From assembly GCA_004352715.1 (NCBI GenBank), contig SCFE01000001.1:148195-212194 (forward strand): 64,000 bases of DNA. Reading direction: 5' to 3'. The notes under the pieces are model-generated. The model had not been told where the DNA came from, made no database searches, and saw only the letters and a program-made list of their open reading frames with translations. The DNA comes from Hofstenia miamia (Eukaryota; Xenacoelomorpha; Acoela). Below are positions 11,805 through 23,399 of this stretch, in pieces (the stretch's first letter is position 1; each line of letters starts with the position of its first letter). A program made the translations under genes and the position numbers.

Positions 11805-13582
11805 TGTTACAAAATCATCAGAGTGACAATTCGTGATTGCACAATGTTTGACGAACTCTTAGGCCACGGTTAGACTAGTGATTGATTAAATAGTGATCTG
11901 TTCCATTTTGATTGAATCGAACGTCTAACCACTCAAAACAATTAGCGTTGTGGCGATCAACAAAACAATCGTGCGCATTCGAATTTGCTATGCATTGTAA
12001 GCCAAAAATTCAGTGCAAGTTAGTGCATGCACACTCTTTATTTTAACTAATAAACATTTTGCTAAATTGTGAATTCAATATTTTAAGCATTGTGTCAAAA
12101 TATGTTGACCAATTCAACCCAACCCAAAATTCAGCGGGTGAATTTTGACCCAACCAATCCCAAATTCTATTGAGCATTTAATGTGCTTCACCCAATCCAA
12201 AGCTGTGACAAAATATGATCAAACAACAACTGTTATACTTTTGAAGTTTGTGCTTCATTGCCAACATATATAAATACATTTGAAAGGTAACATTTAAAAT
12301 ATAGTTTAAGTCTGGTATTAATGAAATCATATTTAGTGTGCAAGAAGTAAACCATTAATAAAACAAATTTTCATTGATGAGAAGGTTATTTCTTTGGACT
12401 TTGCGGGGTTCAATAAGAGGTTCTTTTTTGTGACATATTTAAAATAACAGAAGCATTGTATTTGTAATTGTCATATCGATGTTCATTGTTATCATTGTTG
12501 ATATCATTCGTGTCATTTGTAAAAAAGAGGGTCACCTTGAAGAACACCGACTTCAACTCAACTGGTACATATTCTGAGTATTGAGTTGGGGAAATTGAAT
12601 TTTTAATGAAAAATATTGACTTCAGCCACATTTTCAACATTACGTTAAAGCATGCATGTAAATATTCAAACAATCACTTGACAGCCGATACTTGAAAAAT
12701 TCAAATATTGAGTAAACATGGTATTGACAGCGGTTGTGCAAAGTAACAAATGCATTGATATATTGCATTTTCAAGGCAATCAAAGCATTTTCGCATTGTA
12801 GCTAATCGAACACTTAGTTTCATAAACTCAGTACAATTGAAATGCGAAATAGTTCAATTTGTATTACAACATTACAGTTAGCAGGGAGGGAGTGCATATC
12901 CTAAACTTGCAAGATAGATATTGTTTACAATCTGTAAACAAACACATATTTCTTGAAATCTTGTTGTAGCTAAATAATATAAAGCATGAAACTTATAATT
13001 TAATTTACTAAATGTATTTCTTAGAACGCCGTTACCTCCGTCCCTTTGAATCGTGCAATTGGTTTGTATTCGTTTTACAGCATTTCTTTGTATGTACATG
13101 TACAGTATGCATAATACATTCAGCTGGCTTTTGAATAGTAGTTTTTAATAATATAATGCATTAAGAAATGCTTCGTCAAGTAATAAATCACTAAACAAAA
13201 TTTTAAATGTGAGATAACAAGTATACAAACTTCTTCAAACTTTTCAGTGGTTCCTTCTATGAAGCACAAATAACATCATATAGTTTCAATTTTTAGATGG
13301 GATTTTATTTGCGAGTTCAATATTTGATTTAAACTTAAACAAAATGCTTCGCAATTTCTTATTGTTTCTAATGACGGAGCATTTTAGGTTCAGGAGACAT
13401 CTTGATCAGCGGAGGGGCAGGGTATGCACATGCCTATTTCATAGATAGTGCCTATTTGAACATATGTTTTACACATCCTAAGAAATATATTTAAAGAGAT
13501 TTGTAAAATAAATTATTCCCTATTAACAATTAAATCCCTAAAAACTTAAACGGTTGAATAAATTTACATAACGTCTTAGAAG
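11805..13582. other. Non-coding stretch upstream of the first transporter gene
   Basis: Probably holds the promoter of the minus-strand transporter near 11.8-12.0 kb, but no clear element is visible. At 12100-12190 there is a cluster of CAACCCAA words with a hairpin, AAAATTCA-GCGGG-TGAATTTT. Reading frames at 12410-12673 and 12878-13099 (minus) have no recognisable motif. Confidence 0.45.
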
Positions 13583-13990
13583 TTGATATCATATAAAGAA
13601 CAAAGTTTTATGCTAGTAGACAAACAGTCAAATTGCAGTCAATGTCACCGCTCTCTCAGAGGGAAATGCTTTCAGTGTGCTGTTTGCAATTACATTCATG
13701 TTGGCTGCTCTGGCCTTCGCTCCTCTTCAGAGTGGAAGTTAGGATTTATCTGTCCTGCATGCGATCCTTCTAAGAAACGTCTAGAAACAACGGGGCTTGC
13801 TCAACAGATGAATCAACTGACAATCTCCAATTCCATTTTATTGGGGGAATCTTGTGCAGAATCGTCCTTATCAGAGAGGAATCCCACCACTGATTTACTG
13901 ATTCAGATTTTTAGCAGCAGAAGGTTTTCAGAGATTACCCAAAGGCGCAGTTTTCAAATTAACTTAATTATATATTTTTTGCCTGAATAA
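13583..13990 (+). pseudogene. LINE N-terminal fragment with PHD-like zinc finger
   Basis: A 135-codon frame. Residues about 18-60 carry the spacing C-x2-C, C-x2-C, H-x2-C, C-x2-C (CSQC, CFQC, HVGC, CPAC), the C4HC3 arrangement of a PHD-type finger. Such fingers occur at the N-terminus of some animal LINE polyproteins, where they may help nucleic-acid or chromatin binding (inference). After the finger the frame becomes Ser/Thr-rich and then loses sense near 13900. It belongs with the reverse-transcriptase pieces downstream. Confidence 0.65.
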
Positions 13991-14130
13991 AGTCATTGCT
14001 GATCCTGACAACTTAGACAATTGGTCGCTTTTGTTATGTATTCCAAGTTTATGTTTAACTGCTAAAACAAAAGTGCAAAAAGCTTCCGCAATTTGCCTCT
14101 TCCAACAAGAAACACATCAATAAATATTCC

Positions 14131-14870
14131 ATGAAAGTCATTTCTGAATTTCAATCACAGGGATTTAATCATACTTCAAAATCGACTAAGTGTGATATCA
14201 GAGACAATATACAAAGTAAGTTTGATGATGATGATATCAAGGGTGCTATCCATCTATCCAGTAGCAGTTCTGTTCTGGCACCTTGCAAACTTGAAGATAT
14301 TGATCAACTCAAGAACCTCCACCCTTCTAGTAAGTTGCCAAATACGCAACCAATGAATTCCTCCTCTGTCTCTATCAGTTCTAGAAAGGTTTTGGTTGCC
14401 ATTCGCTCATTCTCACCTGGTTCAGCTGGAGGTCCAGGCGGTCTTCTTCCACAGATTTTCCGTGATCTCAGTAAGGTGAGCAATGAGACTCATTCTTGCA
14501 ATTATATAGAAAGTGTTACCAAATTTATTAATTTTTAATTGCAGGCAAAGTACCAAATTGCATTGGTCCAATTGCAGTTGGTGTGATCCTTCGACGACTG
14601 TGTGGAAAAGTTGTGGGTAAACCATGCCAATTGAAATGGTTAGCGTCATATGGTCAACAAAAGTTAGGTTATGCTATGTTATGTGTTGCCGAAGCCGTGG
14701 TGCATGCTACTCGCCGCTATATAGAAAACCCTAGCATCACGGACGACCACATGTTTATCAAGATTGATTCTAGTAATGCCTTCAACATGCTCAACAGGCA
14801 ACGTTTCTTAAACATCATTGCTGAAAAACATTTATATCCATAATTACTCCGTTTCTGCTTATGGCAAGTA
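14131..14870 (+). pseudogene. LINE reverse-transcriptase fragments (fingers and motif A)
   Basis: The first frame (14131-14538) contains SFSPGSAGGPGGLLPQI, equivalent to the SS.GPDG..P block before LINE polymerase domains. After a frame change near 14540 comes GPIAVGVILRRLCGK, and from 14640 to 14843 LGYAMLCVAEAVVHATRRYI and KIDSSNAFNMLNRQ, which is polymerase motif A with its catalytic Asp. Motif C (YADD-type) is not found because the sequence between 14870 and 15080 is decayed. The order and spacing match the same LINE family as the finger upstream. Confidence 0.7.
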
Positions 14871-15084
14871 CTCCAATTTATATTTTAATGGCTTTATTTT
14901 GGACTCAATGAATGATTTCCAACAAGTTGGTTCAGAAGGCCCACCAATTTTCTGTAATTCAATAGTTTTGTTACATCATTGAGGTCTGAATTGAACTTCT
15001 TTTATGTGAATGATAGAAATATTGCTAATGAAGCTAAAAAAGTATTAAAGAATCTCAAGAGTTTAATAACTTCTGCAGCTAAGA

Positions 15085-15755
15085 TTGCCTACAGCTAAAT
15101 CCATCAATGTGTCAATCAAGTCTATGTTTAATGAAATCTGCCCTGGAATTTTCATTACTACCTTAAGTAAACTAGTTATTCATGGTGCAGGTATTGGATC
15201 ACATGCAGTTTTGAAGTTTTTACAGAGAAAACACAATGAACTGGAAGTTCTCTCAGACAATTTGGTGAAAGCAGATGCTCATACTGCGCTTTACTTGCTG
15301 AAGAATGCATTGGGAATACCAAAGTTATTGTACGGTCTTCGCTGGTCCTCCACATTCTTACATTTTGATCAACTTGAGAAGTATGATACTCTTATCAATA
15401 GTCTACTTGAACGTATTACCAACGTTAATTTATGTGATAATGCAACTGTACAAGCATGTCTTCCAGTTTCATTAGGTGGGTTAGGTATACCTTTAACACA
15501 TATTTTAGCATCTATTTGCTTTCTTGCATCTTTGGCCAAATGCGAAGACTTGATGCTAAAGATTGCTCCTGGATGTCCCCTGCGATTGAAGAAGAAGATG
15601 CGTTGGAGTTGTGGTTAAAACTTTCTAATTATTCGCAACCTCTAATTGGTCAATCTTCCACAATTCAAAAAAATTGGTCTTTCCCTGTCTTTAAGCAACT
15701 CGAGAATTTCCTATTGACAAATATGGCTGAAAAGGATCTTACAAGGTTTCAATGA
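15085..15755 (+). pseudogene. LINE C-terminal (thumb/connection) fragment
   Basis: A 177-codon frame includes GAGIGSHAVLKFLQRK, ADAHTALYLLKNALGIPKLL and QACLPVSLGGLGIP. This is the conserved block downstream of the polymerase in this LINE family, where LLRN.L.IPKLLY and ASLPV..GGLG are typical. A frameshift near 15590 moves the continuation (LWLKLSNYSQP) to another frame. The frame loses sense before the LTR insertion at 15873. Confidence 0.7.
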
Positions 15756-15872
15756 GTTCAATATAATCTAGCTGGGGCATGATTCAATGCTTTTCCATCC
15801 AGCAAACTTAAGCTAAAGATGAAAAATGTCACTTTGCGTATCAGTGTTGCATCCAGACTTGGAGCTAATGTT

Positions 15873-15966
15873 TGTTTATATCATTAACATATAAAACAAC
15901 TATGGTAATGTCAACTTTATTATCTGTTCCCGTACCTCTTTACAAGTATAATTTAATATAATCACA
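15873..15966 (-). repeat. 3' LTR of the gypsy element (left copy)
   Basis: 94 bp, roughly 90% identical by eye to 19412-19504, ending ATAATCACA on the plus strand. Most differences lie in the first 18 bases and in scattered substitutions, which indicates an old insertion. Confidence 0.85.
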
Positions 15967-15979
15967 TTCCTCCCATTTT
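15967..15979 (-). other. Polypurine tract of the gypsy element
   Basis: On the minus strand AAAATGGGAGGAA abuts the start of the 3' LTR, the place and composition expected for the plus-strand primer. Confidence 0.75.
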
Positions 15980-17870
15980 AAGATATAAATTACACACTAA
16001 TTTTTTTAAGTTTGACAAATGTGCGGCACCTTCATAATTATATAATTCTGCAGTAGATAGACTTAATATTTTTTAACAGCATAGATCTTCTTTTTCCAAA
16101 GACTTTTTAAACCTTGTGGTAAAAATTCCTTTAATAATAGTTTATCGTTAACCATTATTAGTCGTTTCTGATAAAATGTGTTGGGCCCATCATGACAAAG
16201 ATTACGTTATGAATTTGAAAATTTTCTTAACCCTTCTACGTCGTTTGGGGTATTTCTGTTCCCCAAAGCTCCTTAATTACGTTGCTGAAAGAGGTAAGCT
16301 CCTGTAAACCAACAAAAACTTATGACGTTTTATATCAACCAAATGCCTAATAATGCTATATAGCAGCAATGTTTAGCAGCTTTATTTACAATATTAACTG
16401 ATTTTCTATGATTATCGTCGTTTGATGTAACTTATATAACCCCAGTTAGTTGATCTAACAAATATTAAGAATACTGTATTATGTCTAATCATTTTATATC
16501 TTACACTGCATACATGCAACTCTCCTTTCAAATCTCTAGTGTTGCTTGTTAATAGTTGAAGAAGTTGGTAATGAAAGCTCTTTCAATCATGATTCAAGAT
16601 TCAAGTAATGAAGATATTTTGATGATTGTAGTTCGCCAAGATTAGGAAATCTTGAACTCTAATATTGAGCATGATGTTCATTTAGTTTTTAATCTGTCAC
16701 CTGACCTAGCCTGTCTAACTATGATCCGTACCACAAACCAATCAAAGAAGGATAACTAGTATAATACGCGCAAAAATGTTTTAGCATAAAAGCATCAATT
16801 AAAAATACAAGAAAGTATAATTAAAATCAATTAGTTTTATGATGTGTAATCTGGTTTTGCCCTTAACCAATTACCAAAAATGTGAGAAGTTACACTGATT
16901 GGTGCATAAAATCAAGTTTATATCATTGCTAGGGATATTTGGCTTACTGCATCCCATCTTGTAAATTATTTTTTGACAAATCGTTGGCACTTTGCAAAAA
17001 TATCGACGCACTATATACAAAAGAACTGCAAAATTCATCAGTTAGCATTATATCTCACAACATTTCACTTTGGCCATATTTGAGCAAAGGTAAATATTCT
17101 CTATTCTTGACATCTTTAATGTATCTCAATGACAACAGTTTACAACAAACTTCATAGAAGAAAAAAGGAAAATCAACAAACGATAAGTCTTTATTGCACT
17201 GGTCGCAAGTGCCGAAGATAGTCCCATGAGGTTGTGTTTAACATGATAAATTTTGCTTTAAAATTTTTTACATTGCTCTTGCTATTACTTAGCATTTTAA
17301 AATAAATAAGATTATAAAAAAGGTGCATTGAATAATTCAGTAAGAAAAATCTGCATAAACAAATTAAGAAGCAGAACTATAAATTTGCTAACTTAATAAA
17401 GGCTTGTTTTGGGCACGTTATGTATACAATGCATTGTTTAAACTCGGCTCGGCTTGATACGTTAGAAGCTCGACTCTTTGGTAAGTCTGGTAGTAATAAT
17501 TGTATTAATTTCTGTATCAAATACATATGTGCCTATATGCATCAATGGATGAGTAACTCTGATATTAAAGAGGACAAGTTCTCCACTTGAAAAAGAACGG
17601 AGAAGATGCTTTTTCTCATGCAAATATTTACAAAATATTACAGAAAAGTATTACAAGCTTTCAAATTTGCTTGTAAACTGCATGCTATAAATGAAAGAAT
17701 TTATGTAGATTGAACACAATTCTTTAAATATATTTTATATTAAATAATATGGAATTTTCAATTTGGGGTAAAAAAGTTACCCCAGAATGGATTAGGAATT
17801 GCTCTATATGAAAATACTGCAGCAGGTAAATTATCGACCCAAGTTTCACTGCAAAATCTTAACTTTTCTT
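15980..17870. other. Internal, mostly non-coding part of the gypsy element
   Basis: Lies between the integrase remnant and the 3' LTR. A 72-codon plus-strand frame at 16939-17157 has no motif. This may be the decayed C-terminus of integrase or an extra 3' region. I see nothing else. Confidence 0.4.
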
Positions 17871-18352
17871 TTAATGTACGATGAAGTCTTTCAATGCAGG
17901 CATCTGACTGGTGATGATATGGCGTCGTCTTAATTTTATAATTCCAACCAATCGTAATAATTCTTTAAGTACATTACTTTTAGATTGGCTGACTTGGTCT
18001 AACAAAATTGGTATTGGAGGTAAATATTTATAAACCCAATGTTTTAAGAATGCCGACGCAATGGTTTGAGTTGTAATATTAGTCATTGGGATTGCTTCAG
18101 TCCATCTCTTGAAATGATCTTCCATTGCTAAAATATATACTTGTATCCCCTGCATACCTTAAGAGGACCAGCGAGATCAATAGCAACAAATTTTAGAGGT
18201 CTGGTTTTGGTAGCTTTTGCATACTTACTTTTATTTTACCATATTTTTATAAACTGCACACTCCTGACATTTCGAACAAAATTGCTTAATATCAGTATAC
18301 CTATTATACCACCAATAATGTTGTTTCAATGCATATAGAACTATTTGATAGT
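17871..18352 (-). pseudogene. Gypsy integrase fragment (zinc finger and core)
   Basis: Reading leftward from 18352: an H...H region with QHYWWYNRYTDI, then CSKCQEC, the HHCC finger of retroviral-type integrases. After a frame change, the ORF starting at 18155 reads YILAMEDHFKRWTEAIPM and TIASAFLKHWVYKY, matching the core around its first catalytic Asp (D.F.KW.EA.P). The frame then decays before the second Asp and the Glu. At least one frameshift lies near 18165. Confidence 0.75.
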
Positions 18353-18361
18353 TAAAATGTC

Positions 18362-18568
18362 CTAAATCATATATTTAAGTCGCAGGTGATGCCGAATGCA
18401 AATTTTGCAATCAAATTTCAAAACATTGTCAAGAATGCTGAAAGCTTTAACAAAATTTAATTCACGAAAATCGACACAAAATCGCCATGTGTTATTTTTC
18501 TTTTTTACCCTAAAGAAATGGCGATGACCAGAAGAATCACATGGACTTATAATTCCTTTATTCAACAT
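18362..18568 (-). pseudogene. Gypsy reverse-transcriptase fragment
   Basis: The frame starts MLNKGIISPCDSSG and continues RVKKKNNTWRFCVDFRELN, the finger block that in Ty3/gypsy polymerases reads GIIRPS.SPW..P...V.KK.G.WR.CVDYR.LN. The catalytic YxDD is absent because the sequence jumps to unrelated residues and then to the integrase finger. This implies a large internal deletion between polymerase and integrase. Confidence 0.8.
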
Positions 18569-18872
18569 ATTACTAACGGCATCTTTGCAACACTTTCTAA
18601 TGCTTCAGGACCACGGAACATCTTCTTTTTAAATGGGACTTCATCTAGTAAAACAATTTCATGTTTTAAAAATGGCGTACGTCCTCATTCATTGTTTTTT
18701 AAAATTTGAAGGACGAGCTGCACCAACAACTTCTAAAAGTTTCCCGAACGTCTAATATTGTTTGCAAAATTTCATGAAATGTGTCAGAATCCCTTACATG
18801 CATAACACTGTATTCTTCTGCGTTCAAGTCCTGAGCGCTTATTATTTTGTCTACTGAAACATAGTGAAACTT

Positions 18873-19160
18873 TTAAATCAGATGTTTCAGAAATTGTGCT
18901 GAACAGACATGCAATGCTTCAAGGAGACAACTAGACAACTTTAAAATGACAGATTCAATATTTTCATTTTGCAATAATGCTTTAAATGAAGCTGTTAATT
19001 GCTCTAAGACGTGAGAGATTACAAGTTTTTCTTTGGAAAAATTCGAAGAAACAATATATGACGCTTTACTCAAGCATTTTTGCACACATCCTCTAATAGA
19101 TCCATCAAAATCACTTAGTTTAAAATTAATATAATCATTTAAACGAAAAGAAGGTTTCAT
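18873..19160 (-). pseudogene. Possible gag fragment of the gypsy element
   Basis: A 95-codon frame in the position expected for gag, about 250 bp after the 5' LTR. It is helical in character (LEQLTASFKALLQNENIE) with no zinc knuckle. The assignment rests on position only. Confidence 0.4.
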
Positions 19161-19390
19161 CTTATTTGTTTATAATTCGTCTAAATTGCTTAAAATCGAA
19201 TAAATGTAGATCTTTAATCAAAATTGAATAAAACTGATACATGTGAAGACTTCTGAATAGATATTTTTAACAATTTAATCTTCTTACCTTGTGAACTTTC
19301 ATTGCCACTCATTGCCACAACATAGATGAAGGCCAAAAATTCTTGTTTCCATTCAATCAAAGTTTTTTAGCTTTGGAAGCAACGTCAAAG

Positions 19391-19409
19391 GTTCCATCTG
19401 ACTGTGCCA
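19391..19409 (-). other. Primer-binding site of the gypsy element
   Basis: On the minus strand, two bases after the 5' LTR, the sequence starts TGGCACAGTCAGATGG. TGG is the complement of a tRNA CCA end, and TGGCGCAGTC-type sites are common in Mag/CsRn1-like elements. Confidence 0.7.
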
Positions 19410-19411
19410 AA

Positions 19412-19504
19412 TGTTATTACGTTAACATATAAAACAACTATGGTAATGTCAATTTTATAATCTTTTCCCACACCTCTTTACAAATATAATTTAATATAAT
19501 CACA
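19412..19504 (-). repeat. 5' LTR of the gypsy element (right copy)
   Basis: 93 bp starting TGTTATTACG and ending ATAATCACA on the plus strand. Partner of 15873-15966. Confidence 0.85.
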
Positions 19505-20290
19505 AGCAACACACTTGTGTTTGTGGTGTAAAAATTACATCCGATGGTCTCTATGGATTGTCATGTAAGAGGACCTCTGGAAGTTTTGCACGCCATACTC
19601 TATTTAATTATTTATTCAAGCGCACATTCTCAATGATCAACAATCCTTCAATTTTAGAACTTCCGGGATTGATCAGAAAAGATGGTAGTGACCTGATGGT
19701 GTGACTACTGTTCCTTGGACAAGAGGCCGCTCCTTATCGAGGGTTGATGCAATTGCTCCCAGTCGGATTTCCACTTTCGCTCCTGCCAAGGCTGCTGAAT
19801 CTCGAAAAACAGCCAAATATTGTGACATTGTTCAACAATGTTATATATTTTAGCCTCTTGCTTTTATTTAATTATTTATTCAAGCGCACATTCTCAATGA
19901 TCAACATGCCTTCAATTTTAGAACTTCCGGGATTGATCAGAAAAGATGGTAGTGACCTGATGGTGTGACTACTGTTCCTTCCTTATCTTTCAGCAGACAA
20001 ATTCTGGTTGATGCAATTGCTCCCAGTCGGATTTCCACTTTCGCTCCTGCCAAGGCTGCTGAATCTCGAAAAACAGCCAAATATTGTGACATTGTTCAAC
20101 AATGTTATATATTTTAGTCTCTCGCTTTTGAATGCCAAGCTGGTGCAGGTAAATCCACAGGAGTTTTTATTGCCAACTTAGCAAGTCCCTTGTATTTTCA
20201 TCAAAGGAATTATGTGCGGCGGAATCGTTTAAACAACATCTGAGCCTTATCTTTCAGCAGACAAATTCTGCATGTATTTTGGGGGCAATA
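19505..20290 (+). pseudogene. 3' part of the PHD-finger LINE, with a 264-bp tandem duplication
   Basis: Resumes the LINE reading frame (KQHTCVCGVK, SDGLYGLSCKRTSG, TVPWTRGRSLSRVDAIAPS, ESRKTAKYCDIV). The block 19601-19864 is repeated at 19865-20128, including the words CAAGCGCACATTCTC and AACTTCCGGGATTG. The copies differ where the first reads GGACAAGAGGCCGC and the second reads TTTCAGCAGACAAATTC, and this second string recurs at about 20250. After 20130 the frame ECQAGAGKSTGVFIANLASP continues for about 100 bp. No poly(A) or other tail is clear. Confidence 0.65.
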
Positions 20291-22730
20291 GAAGATCAAT
20301 CTTCATTAGAAGAATTGTTTTATATCTTCTAGACAGATGGAACGTTGAAAAGACCAAGTACTTACAATTTTTTTGGATATAAGACATGGGGAATTTTATT
20401 TTCGATTTTGGGAAACAAACATCAACGCGCTCATGTATAGGAAGTTTTTGTATTTGCTATCAAAAAGGAGAATTCTCAATTCAGTACATGTAATTTGATC
20501 AGATTCTTGCTGCCCTTATTAGAAATTCAAGAGAAAATTACTATATTTCTAGCAAGAGTTCAAAAGTTGAACCGAAAACAAAGAAATCAATTGAAGTCTT
20601 CCTTTTAGAGTTTATATAATTTGAACTATAATTTTCATTACTAAATATTTAATGTGAATGATGTATGATTAAAAATTCAATTGCTATAAAAAGCATATTA
20701 ATGCTGTCACTATTAGTTAATAATAATTCTTTGATGGCGATAAAAAACCTAATGCAAAGTAACGAAAAAAACAATTCTACGATTTTATGTAGTCATTTGA
20801 GGTACATTCCCATCTAAAAATATCACTCTTTCTTGCTTCGAAGACATGGTGATATACTTAAATGTATAAAAGCAAACCACATTAATTCATCTAGAAAACT
20901 ATGCTCAGATTTATCACATTTATTATTAAATATCACACAACTTGAAGAATACTGTATCAAAAAATTATTTAAACTGCTAAAAAGATTGCAAACAAGTCTG
21001 GCTTAAAGGGACTCTTCATGCTATTTCCTACAATTAAGAACTGTCTTTAAAATTGGGTAGGTCACAATTCTGGTACGAAATGAATCGAATGTCTAGTTGG
21101 GAATCGTTGTTCAGATTAGCATTTTCTTTTTTGTAAGAAATACTGCATCGTGGATTCCTATAAGGTTTTTCAACAAATTACTTCCATAAAATGCGGAATC
21201 AAGTTCACGAGAACTTGATAAAAAACCGAGATTATCTAAAATTTTGAAAAGCATCATTTTAACCAAGTGTTCGACCTATACTCATTTAAATACATGTAAA
21301 TCGCATATTGTTTCTCATTGAGTCAATTTTGAAAAAGTAATTAAGTATATGATAAAACACAATAGAGTTTTATTCCATTTTGCGGAGAGGGATTTGTGTC
21401 GAAGCATTGTCAAAACTCAATTTTAGGCTTCTAAGAGATCGTGTACACCTTTCTTGATATTCTTGATCACCCTTGGGAGGCAAATTTCAACATTCAATCT
21501 AATATGTTACCTTTCGAGATTGATATGTATGAAATGGCATCCTGATATTGAATAAAATTCTTAAATTCTGATATTTCAATTTAACAATACTTCAGTAGTT
21601 TTTACAGTAAATATGTTAATTACTAAACAGAATTTATGAATAAAATCTATTTTTCATTCTTTATTGATTGAGTACATGAGCCAAATATAGACAATTAGTT
21701 TTTTGTAAAAAATTATATGCTGATAATAGTAAAAAAGTTATATGAATGTTATTATTGATGCCGTTTATTAAGAATTATTACAAAACCCTATGTGGGTTAA
21801 GCATTAATAAGGACAAGAAATATTAACTATGAATGCAAGCCTGTTAGCATTGGCATTCAATTGCATTATCAAAAATTGGATTTCATATTTATTAGGTATA
21901 TCAAATTTGATACAATGATCTTTCTATGTATTGTTTAACAATGTGGTAAAAATTTTGGTAATAAAAAAATTTAAATTTAATATTTCTGTTTAGATTAGGT
22001 TTTAAAACAATTTCTTCGTGGTAACACGAAAAAGCAGAAAGTCAAAGGGAGCTTAGTAGGTTTTAACAATTGTAACTTACTGCTAAACTTTTGCACAAGA
22101 AGTTCTCATATTAATATTCGCCATTACAACCAAAGATAAGTAAAAAAAGCTTATTTTAGGATATATGGATTGTGAAATAAACTTCATTTAATACTTAAAT
22201 GCATAATATCTAAAATTGGTTAATTGACAATTTTCTTTATTCATTAAGATTTTTGTTTTCTCTAAGCAAAAAGAAACGACAAATGGTGTACTTGTAGTTA
22301 GCTTCTCCCAGCAAATCGTCAGTGTTTTAAACTATGTGTATAGAAAAAATCACAGATGCAGTACAAATAGATGTGAACAGTATGTATAATTATTTTTTAA
22401 TTCAAAAAAACAAATCATTTGCAAAAATCAGCAAAACAACCAGTTTAATTTTTTATGCTACGCAGCTTGCGTTTTGCTAGCATTGCGCTAGCACATATTT
22501 GTTCTGTGCTCTTGTTTGTGCAGAAAGATGAATTATTTTGAGATGGTCAAATAATAATGCAGAAACTGCTGCCAAGCCTAAAACAAGATATATGTGGTAA
22601 TTATTAAGTATACTTAATTCAGGTTTTTTTACATTGTTATGTCTTCCGTCACTTGAGTGCCTTCCTGACCGCTGAGAGGATTATGTTTGAGGCTAAGATT
22701 CCTCTCATGTGGTAACTGCTGCAATTACCC
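20291..22730. other. AT-rich stretch without a recognised gene
   Basis: No reading frame above about 60 codons has recognisable features, and no RNA gene or tandem array was noticed. A short palindromic word (GCTAGCATTGCGCTAGC) occurs near 22476. Confidence 0.5.
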
Positions 22731-23047
22731 AATAAACAATAAAACGTTTTATATCCGTCTTATAGTGGTATAACATGTTGTAAGACCTCTTAAAGTAGGT
22801 CTTCTAAATGTTGTACAAAACACAATTTCTAAGCGTTGCTGAATGCCATTTAGTGTCCACAAATGATATTGTAAAACGCCTTCTAGGCGTTTTCTAAACG
22901 CCTTCCAGACGTCTTCTAAAACATTTCTAAACGTTTTAAACACGTCGTCTATACCTGAGAGATGCAATTTTTTAACGTCTTCTATACGGTTTCTAAATCA
23001 TTTTAAGACGTATTATAAGACGTCTTCCAAACGTTTTATTGTTTATT
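22731..23047. mobile_element. 317-bp element made of decayed 11-bp repeats with 19-bp terminal inverted repeats
   Basis: The ends are perfect inverted repeats, AATAAACAATAAAACGTTT at 22731-22749 and its complement at 23029-23047. The interior can be cut into about 27 consecutive 11-bp units around the consensus CGTCTTCTAAA (reverse TTTAGAAGACG) with almost no phase loss. It looks like a MITE-like or foldback-like element. No target duplication is evident. Related arrays in the opposite orientation lie at 27490-28200. Confidence 0.65.
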
Positions 23048-23108
23048 AGTTGTGTTGCTAGCTTAACCTATTATTTTCTACAACAATTGATTTGTGATAT
23101 ATATATAT

Positions 23109-23365
23109 NNNNNNNNNNNNNNNNNNNNNNNNNNNNNNNNNNNNNNNNNNNNNNNNNNNNNNNNNNNNNNNNNNNNNNNNNNNNNNNNNNNNNNNNNNNN
23201 NNNNNNNNNNNNNNNNNNNNNNNNNNNNNNNNNNNNNNNNNNNNNNNNNNNNNNNNNNNNNNNNNNNNNNNNNNNNNNNNNNNNNNNNNNNNNNNNNNNN
23301 NNNNNNNNNNNNNNNNNNNNNNNNNNNNNNNNNNNNNNNNNNNNNNNNNNNNNNNNNNNNNNNNN
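23109..23365. other. Assembly gap (257 N) inside a (TA)n tract
   Basis: N run flanked on both sides by TATATA repeats, so the missing sequence is probably more of the microsatellite. Confidence 0.97.

Positions 23366-23396
<31 letters not shown>

Positions 23397-23399
<3 letters not shown>

Larger units (their letters stand above)
15873..19504 (-). mobile_element. Ty3/gypsy LTR retrotransposon, internally deleted
   Basis: A 3.63-kb element bounded by direct repeats of 94 and 93 bp that start TGTGATTATATT and end in CA on the minus strand. Next to the 5' LTR is a TGG-starting primer-binding site; next to the 3' LTR is a polypurine tract. Inside, in order on the minus strand, are a possible gag fragment (19160-18873), a reverse-transcriptase piece (18568-18440), the integrase zinc finger (18352-18240) and an integrase core piece (18155-17871). 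Most of the polymerase, RNase H and protease is missing, so the copy is non-autonomous. It lies inside the LINE at 13583-20290. No clear target-site duplication is visible. Confidence 0.85.
13583..20290 (+). mobile_element. Degenerate non-LTR retrotransposon with PHD-type finger, split by an LTR element
   Basis: Fragments in the right order form one LINE: a Cys/His finger (13610-13800), an upstream conserved block (14370-14470), reverse-transcriptase pieces (14540-14870), a thumb or C-terminal block (15140-15600), and a tail that resumes at 19505 after the inserted LTR element. The peptide reading GANVC stops at 15872 and continues in sense as KQHTCVCGVK at 19505, then LYGLSCKRTSG and TVPWTRGRSL. 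That order matches a family of animal LINE polyproteins I recognise by pattern, in which RLGLPVC.. is followed by a C-x-CG finger and VPW..GRSL. Many stops and frameshifts show that it is dead. Confidence 0.75.

Noticed and set aside
14473-14543. Canonical-looking intron (GTGAGC donor, TTTTTAATTGCAG acceptor) inside the PHD-finger LINE
   Set aside because: The stretch reads as LINE protein in sense (ESVTKFINF followed by GKVPN and GPIAVG), so it is decayed coding sequence with a frameshift, not an intron.
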